From NCBI GenBank assembly GCA_964649845.1, contig CAZYSS010000061.1:1-12423 (forward strand): a stretch of 12,423 nucleotides of DNA, given 5' to 3'. Each line of letters opens with the position of its first letter. Within the stretch, counting starts at the first letter, position 1. The DNA is from RGIG3102 sp964649845. Lineage in GTDB: Bacteria; Bacillota; Clostridia; Oscillospirales; Ruminococcaceae. Under the pieces are notes generated by a model. The model was not told where the DNA came from. It searched no databases and was given only the letters and a program-made list of their open reading frames with translations. Both the position numbers and the translations under genes were made by a program. Positions 8,342 to 12,423 of this stretch are shown here, piece after piece.

Positions 8342-8941
8342 ATGTTTACAGCTGATGAAATCCGCCAGATTACTTTTGAAAGGGGAATGCGCGGTTACAG
8401 ACCGGAAGACGTAGATTCTTTTATGGAAAATGTTGCAGATGCTTTTGAAGCTCTGGAAAACGAAAAGAAAGACCTTGAAGAAAAACTTTATCTTCTGGCT
8501 GAAAAAGTAGAGCAGTATAAAGCTGAAGAAGAAAGCATTAAAACAACTCTTATCAATGCACAGCGTCTTGGTGAAAGTATTGTTTCAGATGCCAGAGTAA
8601 AAGCAGATAATATTATCAGAGAAGCTACAATCAAGAAAAATGATATTATTTCATCTGCCTACAATGAAATTGAAGGCACTGAAGAAACACTTAACTGTTT
8701 GAAAAAAGAAGTAAGTGATTTCAAAAACAGTGTTCTTGCCCTTTATATGGAACATATCAAATCATTAAGCACTCTTCCGGAAGAAAAGGATGAAGAAACA
8801 AATGTGACAGAAGAAGCTGTTGCTGAAGAATCTGTTGTGGAAACTGTTGCTACAGCCGATGCAGATGTTGCTGAAGCAGCTGAAGAATCTGTACCGGAAG
8901 ATAAATTCAAAAGCGTTTCTTCACTTTTTAGCGAAGAATAA
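8342..8941 (+). CDS. divIVA: DivIVA-domain cell division/polarity protein
   Basis: DivIVA binds curved membrane at poles and septa and recruits division, chromosome-anchoring or cell-wall proteins. The 199-residue protein starts with the DivIVA N-domain: ITFERGMRGYRPEDVDSFM (10-28), where the family has F-x-RGMRGY followed by a helix. Heptad-like coiled coil runs from about 29 to 142 (EALENEKKDLEEKLYLLAEKV and onward). Residues about 146-187 form an acidic Ala/Glu/Val-rich, probably disordered tail with AEESV twice (161-165 and 180-184). The protein ends in KFKSVSSLFSEE, which breaks from the tail composition and may be a docking peptide. It is the last gene before a strong terminator and follows ylmH by 13 nt, the classical sepF-ylmH-divIVA order of Bacillota. 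Confidence 0.95.
   Translation: MFTADEIRQITFERGMRGYRPEDVDSFMENVADAFEALENEKKDLEEKLYLLAEKVEQYKAEEESIKTTLINAQRLGESIVSDARVKADNIIREATIKKNDIISSAYNEIEGTEETLNCLKKEVSDFKNSVLALYMEHIKSLSTLPEEKDEETNVTEEAVAEESVVETVATADADVAEAAEESVPEDKFKSVSSLFSEE
8822..8892 (+). repeat. Short direct repeat inside the divIVA tail
   Basis: GCTGAAGAATCTGT occurs exactly at 8822-8835 and again at 8879-8892, 57 nt (19 codons) apart and in frame. It encodes AEESV in both places. A shorter match, GTTGCTGAAG, is at 8819-8828 and 8867-8876. Such in-frame repeats let a low-complexity tail grow or shrink by slippage or recombination without breaking the gene. Confidence 0.8.
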
Positions 8942-8948
8942 TTAAGGG

Positions 8949-8977
8949 AAGATTAGCGCTTTTGCGCTAATCTTTTT
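8949..8977 (+). terminator. Intrinsic terminator after divIVA
   Basis: GATTAGCGC (8951-8959) and GCGCTAATC (8964-8972) form a perfect 9-bp stem with a TTTT loop, extended by two A-T pairs (AA at 8949-8950 with TT at 8973-8974) and followed by a T-run at 8973-8977. It begins 8 nt after the divIVA stop codon, so it ends the mutS-to-divIVA unit. A second T-run (8981-8985) follows. Confidence 0.92.
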
Positions 8978-8986
8978 GCGTTTTTC

Positions 8987-8992
8987 AGGAGA
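8987..8992 (+). promoter_or_regulatory. Ribosome binding site of lspA
   Basis: AGGAGA lies 5 nt before a TTG at 8998 and fixes that codon as the lspA start. The site falls just downstream of the divIVA terminator. Confidence 0.75.
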
Positions 8993-8997
8993 AAATT

Positions 8998-9459
8998 TTG
9001 ATTTATAGTGTTATTTTTTCAATTTTATTGATTTTACTGGACAGATACAGTAAATATCTTGCAGCCACATATCTGGCAGGAAATGGTGCTGTTACAGTGA
9101 TTCCGTATTTTCTGGGCTTACGCTATCTTGAAAATACTGGTATGGCTTTCAGTATGCTTAGCGGAAAAACAGTTTTTCTTGCTGTTGTCACTGCAGTGGC
9201 ACTGGTGGTAATGGCGTTCTTTCTGTTTGTGAAGCCATTTGGAGACAGGTTTGAAAGATTTTGTTTTCTGCTTATTTTTTCAGGCGGTGTTGGCAATCTT
9301 ATAGACCGAGTTTTTCAGGGGTATGTAATAGACTACTTTGAATTCTTGTTTATGGATTTTGCAATATTCAATGTGGCAGATATTTATGTGTGCGCCGGCG
9401 TAGGTTTATATGCGATTTATACTGTTTATACAGAATTTTACAAAAAGGGTAATGCATAG
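8998..9459 (+). CDS. lspA: Lipoprotein signal peptidase II
   Basis: LspA is an integral membrane aspartyl protease that removes the signal peptide of prolipoproteins after lipid attachment. The 153 residues contain four hydrophobic segments (about 1-15, 57-78, 87-100 and 124-144). Conserved boxes are visible: LLDRYSKYL (13-21) with Asp15, ENTGMAFSML (45-54), GGVGNLIDRV (96-105) with catalytic Asp103, and FNVADIYV (124-131) with catalytic Asp128. Length fits the family (150-170). The start is a TTG, because the first in-frame ATG is at about residue 49 and would remove the first helix and Asp15. It overlaps the next gene by one base. In Bacillus subtilis lspA is likewise followed by the rluD-like ylyB. 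Confidence 0.96.
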   Translation: MIYSVIFSILLILLDRYSKYLAATYLAGNGAVTVIPYFLGLRYLENTGMAFSMLSGKTVFLAVVTAVALVVMAFFLFVKPFGDRFERFCFLLIFSGGVGNLIDRVFQGYVIDYFEFLFMDFAIFNVADIYVCAGVGLYAIYTVYTEFYKKGNA

Positions 9460-10373
9460 TGGATATTATTTTATTTACAGCCACAACTGATGATGTGGGG
9501 AAAAGACTGGACTTATATATTTCACAGAATACTGATTACTCCAGAAATTCTGTACAGATATTGTTGGATAACGGAGATATTCTGGTTAATGATAAAACTG
9601 TTACCAAAAGCTATAAGATAAAATCAGGTGACCGGATACAGATTACAGTGCATCCACCTAAAGAAACCGAAATAGTACCGGAAAATATTCCGCTGGAAAT
9701 TTATTATGAGGATGAGCATATTTTGGTGGTTAACAAGCCCAAAGGAATGGTGGTACATCCTGCCAACGGAAATGAAAATGGCACCCTGGTAAATGCATTA
9801 ATGTATCACTGCAAAGACAGTCTGTCGGGAATAAACGGTGAAATCCGCCCGGGTATTGTACACAGAATTGATAAAGATACCTCCGGTTTGCTGGTTGTGG
9901 CAAAAAACGATATTGCCCACGAGCACCTGGCGCGGCAGTTCAAAGAACATTCAATCACCAGGGTATACAATGCCATAGTTTATGGCAATGTTAAAAATGA
10001 TGAAGGTGACATAGATGCGCCTATAGGCAGGCATAAAACTGACAGAAAGAAGTTCTGTGTCACACCTGTTAATTCAAAAAATGCTTTTACACATTATAAA
10101 GTTCTCGAAAAGCTGAACGGCTTTACACTGATTGAAGCAAAACTGAAAACAGGCCGAACACATCAGATTCGTGTGCATATGCAGAGCATAGGCCATCCTC
10201 TGGCTGGTGACCCAGTATATGGTCCACGGAAAATCATCAGGGAACTTGATGGCCAGGCGTTGCACGCCGGTGTTATTGGTTTTATTCACCCTGTAAAAAA
10301 TGAATATATGGAGTTTTCGTCACCGTGGTGTGACCAATTCAAAAAATTCTATAATAAAGTTAAGATAAAGTAA
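9459..10373 (+). CDS. rluD: RluD/YlyB-type 23S rRNA pseudouridine synthase
   Basis: This family (RluA type) isomerises uridine to pseudouridine in large-subunit rRNA. The 304-residue protein has an S4 RNA-binding domain at about 15-63 (GKRLDLYISQ, then LLDNGDILVNDKTV) and a catalytic domain with NKPKGMVVHP (92-101), GIVHRIDKDTSGLLVVAKN (132-150; catalytic Asp138 in H-R-I-D) and LKTGRTHQIRVHMQSIGHPL (229-248). S4 plus the catalytic motif fits RluD/RluC rather than RluA; the target position cannot be read from sequence. The GTG start at 9459 shares its G with the lspA TAG stop (TAGTG), with AAGGG at 9444-9448 upstream, an arrangement typical of translational coupling. Confidence 0.94.
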   Translation: MDIILFTATTDDVGKRLDLYISQNTDYSRNSVQILLDNGDILVNDKTVTKSYKIKSGDRIQITVHPPKETEIVPENIPLEIYYEDEHILVVNKPKGMVVHPANGNENGTLVNALMYHCKDSLSGINGEIRPGIVHRIDKDTSGLLVVAKNDIAHEHLARQFKEHSITRVYNAIVYGNVKNDEGDIDAPIGRHKTDRKKFCVTPVNSKNAFTHYKVLEKLNGFTLIEAKLKTGRTHQIRVHMQSIGHPLAGDPVYGPRKIIRELDGQALHAGVIGFIHPVKNEYMEFSSPWCDQFKKFYNKVKIK

Positions 10374-10375
10374 TT

Positions 10376-11194
10376 ATGGCAAAAAAAATAAACGAAATAC
10401 TTGTAATCAGCGACCTTGACAATACGCTGCTTACAGCCAAAGAAGGTATACCACAATATAATATTGAAATGATTGAAAAGTTCCAGGAAATGGGAGGTAA
10501 ATTTACTGTCGCAACAGGCAGAAGTGTAGAGTCTGTCAGTCGTTATCTGGGGCAGATCAGGCTGAACGCGCCTGCTATAACATATAATGGCGGTGTAATT
10601 TATGACTATGAAACCGGGAATGTTCTTTCACGTTCTGTACTGCCTGAAGCTGCAAAAGATATTCTTAAACAGCTGATTGCTGAATTTCCTGATGTAGGCT
10701 GTGAAATTATGTGCGATAATTTCAGAACCTATCTTATCATAGAAAATGATTATACCTATTGGCACCTCACAGATGAAAAACTGAGTTACATCGATACCGA
10801 AGCAGAACAGATTTCAAACGGATGGATTAAAGTTCTCTGGGCTGATAAAAATGAAACTCTTCTTAAAATGAAAAAATACTGTGAGGAGAACATTCATTGC
10901 GATGAAGTGGAATTTGTAATGACAAATACCATTTATTTTGAAATGATGCCTAAAAATATAACCAAAGGCAAGGCACTTAGAAAATTATGTGACTTGACTA
11001 AAATACAAATAAACAATACAATAGCAGTAGGGGATTATTATAATGACGTGGAGATTCTGCAGAATGCAGGACTGAGCGTGTGTGTGGATAACGCCCCGGA
11101 TGACATCAAGAAAATATGCCACATAACTGTACCGGCTTGCACAGACGGCGGAGTAGGGCATTTGTTGGCACAAATAATAAATTCATACATTTAG
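10376..11194 (+). CDS. Cof-type HAD-IIB family hydrolase
   Basis: HAD-IIB (Cof) hydrolases are Mg-dependent phosphatases, mostly acting on sugar phosphates or cofactor precursors; the substrate here cannot be assigned. The 272 residues show motif I SDLDNTLL (12-19; nucleophile Asp13 and acid/base Asp15, with Asn where Gly is commonest), motif II ATGRS (46-50), ITYNGG (68-73), motif III lysine in KNITKGKAL (193-201) and motif IV GDYYNDVEIL (219-228, where GDGxND is usual). The C2-type cap lies between about residues 85 and 190. It starts 2 nt after rluD with only a weak purine-rich upstream region, and ends 9 nt before a transketolase gene. A sugar-phosphate substrate is attractive given that neighbour, but this is inference. 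Confidence 0.92.
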   Translation: MAKKINEILVISDLDNTLLTAKEGIPQYNIEMIEKFQEMGGKFTVATGRSVESVSRYLGQIRLNAPAITYNGGVIYDYETGNVLSRSVLPEAAKDILKQLIAEFPDVGCEIMCDNFRTYLIIENDYTYWHLTDEKLSYIDTEAEQISNGWIKVLWADKNETLLKMKKYCEENIHCDEVEFVMTNTIYFEMMPKNITKGKALRKLCDLTKIQINNTIAVGDYYNDVEILQNAGLSVCVDNAPDDIKKICHITVPACTDGGVGHLLAQIINSYI

Positions 11195-11198
11195 GAGG
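11193..11198 (+). promoter_or_regulatory. Strong ribosome binding site of transketolase N-subunit gene
   Basis: A full AGGAGG, 5 nt before the ATG at 11204 and overlapping the stop codon of the HAD gene. It is the best match to the consensus in the window, consistent with high expression of the gene that follows. Confidence 0.88.
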
Positions 11199-11203
11199 AC
11201 AAT

Positions 11204-12049
11204 ATGGACGCAAAAATCAAACTTGCGCTTGAAAAGGTAGCAGTTGAAGTAAGAAAAGACATCGTTACTGCAGTTCACAGCGCAAAAAGCGGACACCCGG
11301 GTGGTTCTCTGTCTCTGACAGATACACTCACTTATCTCTATTTCTACAAAATGAATGTAGATCCAAAAAATCCACAGGACCCAGACAGAGACAGATTTGT
11401 TCTTTCAAAAGGTCACACAGCTCCTGCTCTTTATTCAGTGTTGGCTGAAAAAGGATACTTTGATAAAGCAGAACTGCTGAAACTCCGTAAAACAGGCGCA
11501 CTTCTGCAGGGCCATCCTGATATGAAACACATTCCTGGCGTTGATATGACAACAGGTTCTCTTGGTCAGGGTATTTCTACAGCAGTTGGTATGGCACTTG
11601 GCGGCAAAATCAGCGGCAAAACATTTACAGTTTACACAGCTTTGGGCGATGGTGAAATCCAGGAAGGCCAGGTTTGGGAAGCTGCTATGGCTGCTGCACA
11701 CTACAAACTGGACAACCTTGTAGCAATCGTTGACAACAACGGCCTGCAGATTGACGGTAATGTTGCAGAAGTTATGTCTCCATATCCAATTACAGACAAA
11801 TTTGCTGCATTTGGCTGGAACGTTGTAACAGCTGATGCTCATGACTTTGACAGCATCCACGCAGCATTTGAAAAGACAGCTGAAAAGAACGGCAAGCCAT
11901 GGGTTATTGTACAGAAATCTGTAAAAGGTAAAGGCGTTTCCTACATGGAAAACAAAGCTTCATGGCACGGCAGCGCACCAAATGCTGAACAGTACGCACA
12001 GGCTATGGAAGAACTGGAAGCAGTAGCAAAAGAATTGGAGGCTAAGTAA
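11204..12049 (+). CDS. Transketolase, N-terminal (thiamine diphosphate-binding) subunit
   Basis: Transketolase moves two-carbon ketol units between sugar phosphates in the non-oxidative pentose phosphate pathway. This 281-residue protein corresponds only to the N-terminal third to half of a full enzyme of about 650 residues. It contains SGHPGGSLS (29-37), SKGHTAPALY (68-77), GHPD (103-106), TTGSLGQGIS (116-125) and the thiamine diphosphate/Mg motif GDGEIQEGQ to VDNN (148-179). The partner domain is encoded by the next gene, one base after the stop, so the enzyme is of the split type well known in Clostridia and archaea. Codon use differs from the upstream genes: of 11 Ile codons none is ATA, and AAC, GAC, TAC and GGC are frequent, which suggests selection for efficient translation rather than transfer. 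Confidence 0.96.
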   Translation: MDAKIKLALEKVAVEVRKDIVTAVHSAKSGHPGGSLSLTDTLTYLYFYKMNVDPKNPQDPDRDRFVLSKGHTAPALYSVLAEKGYFDKAELLKLRKTGALLQGHPDMKHIPGVDMTTGSLGQGISTAVGMALGGKISGKTFTVYTALGDGEIQEGQVWEAAMAAAHYKLDNLVAIVDNNGLQIDGNVAEVMSPYPITDKFAAFGWNVVTADAHDFDSIHAAFEKTAEKNGKPWVIVQKSVKGKGVSYMENKASWHGSAPNAEQYAQAMEELEAVAKELEAK

Positions 12050-12050
12050 T

Positions 12051-12423
12051 ATGTCAGACGTAAAAATCGCAACAAGAGAAAGTTATGGCAACGCTTTGGC
12101 CGAACTTGGTAAAGTAAATCCTGATGTTGTTGTATTCGACGCAGACCTTGCAGGTGCAACAAAAACAGGCGTTTTCAAAAAAGCATTCCCTGAAAGACAT
12201 TTTGACTGTGGTATTGCTGAATCCAACATGGTTGGTATTGCAGCTGGTATTGCAACAACAGGCAAAATTCCATTTGTATCTTCCTTTGCTATGTTTGTAG
12301 CAGGCAGAGCATTTGAACAGGTTAGAAACAGTGTTGGTTACCCACATCTGAACGTTAAAATCGGTGCTACACATGCAGGTATCTCTGTAGGTGAAGACGG
12401 TGCAACACATCAGTGTAACGAAG
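12051..12423 (+). CDS. Transketolase, C-terminal subunit (3' end outside window)
   Basis: The 124 visible codons open the pyrimidine-binding domain of transketolase: DVVVFDADLAGAT (25-37), HFDCGIAESNMVGIAAGIA (50-68) carrying the conserved Glu that activates thiamine diphosphate, FVSSFAMFVAGRAFEQVRN (75-93) and GATHAGISVGEDGATHQ. A full subunit is about 310 residues, so around 60% lies beyond the window. The ATG at 12051 follows the N-subunit stop by one base and is preceded by TTGGAGG at 12034-12040. Close spacing favours equal production of the two subunits, which must form a heteromeric enzyme with the active site between them. The codon style matches the preceding gene, with no ATA among seven Ile codons. 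Confidence 0.95.
   Translation, partial: MSDVKIATRESYGNALAELGKVNPDVVVFDADLAGATKTGVFKKAFPERHFDCGIAESNMVGIAAGIATTGKIPFVSSFAMFVAGRAFEQVRNSVGYPHLNVKIGATHAGISVGEDGATHQCNE

Noticed and set aside
8914..8942. Possible promoter for lspA (AATAAT at 8937-8942 as -10)
   Set aside because: No acceptable -35 lies at 16-18 nt spacing, and transcription would begin at the base of the terminator hairpin.
11165..11192. Possible promoter for transketolase (TTGGCA at 11165-11170)
   Set aside because: The best -10 candidate, TACATT, is only 15 nt away and would start transcription within or past the ribosome binding site; not credible from sequence alone.
11435..11860. 141-residue open frame on the minus strand inside the transketolase gene
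   Set aside because: Antisense to conserved thiamine diphosphate-binding sequence, with Cys-rich, shadow-like composition and no own start signals.
11204..12423. Frameshifted or broken full-length transketolase
   Set aside because: Both genes have their own start and ribosome binding site, the domain boundary is clean, and split transketolases are normal in many anaerobes.

Overview
The window is a compact, all plus-strand block of housekeeping genes from a low-GC Gram-positive bacterium. The co-occurrence of SepF, YlmH and DivIVA, MutS/MutL with clamp-type motifs and an endonuclease-type MutL, a YlyB-like pseudouridine synthase beside lspA, and a transketolase split over two genes all point to Bacillota. 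An anaerobic Clostridia lineage, perhaps Oscillospirales/Ruminococcaceae-like, fits best; that placement is inference from gene order and protein style, not from a marker gene.

Layout. (1) 1-5121, DNA mismatch repair and tRNA modification: mutS (its start lies before the window), mutL, and miaA, which begins inside the end of mutL. (2) 5126-8941, cell-division cluster: an uncharacterised single-pass membrane protein with a HlyD/barrel-sandwich fold, yggS (PLP homeostasis), sepF (FtsZ anchor), ylmH (S4 RNA-binding protein) and divIVA. Junctions from mutS to divIVA are 0-16 nt gaps or short overlaps, so regions 1 and 2 look like one transcription unit. It closes at a near-perfect intrinsic terminator at 8949-8977, the only clear terminator in the window. 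(3) 8998-11194: lspA (signal peptidase II), an rluD/ylyB-like pseudouridine synthase overlapping it by one base, and a Cof-type HAD phosphatase. (4) 11204 to the end: transketolase as separate N- and C-terminal subunit genes, the second running off the window. These two genes have a visibly different codon style (no ATA isoleucine codons), as expected for strongly expressed central-metabolism enzymes.

No non-coding stretch exceeds 56 nt. I see no RNA gene, mobile element, CRISPR array, prophage or defence system, and no convincing promoter. Four of the twelve visible starts are not ATG (TTG for miaA, ylmH and lspA; GTG for rluD).

I do not find an obviously novel multi-gene system. The points most worth a second look are the HlyD-like protein in the place where a division-cluster partner would be expected, the missing ylmG/yggT between sepF and ylmH, the strong terminator only 20 nt before the lspA start, and the repeat-containing acidic tail of DivIVA that ends in a distinct terminal peptide.
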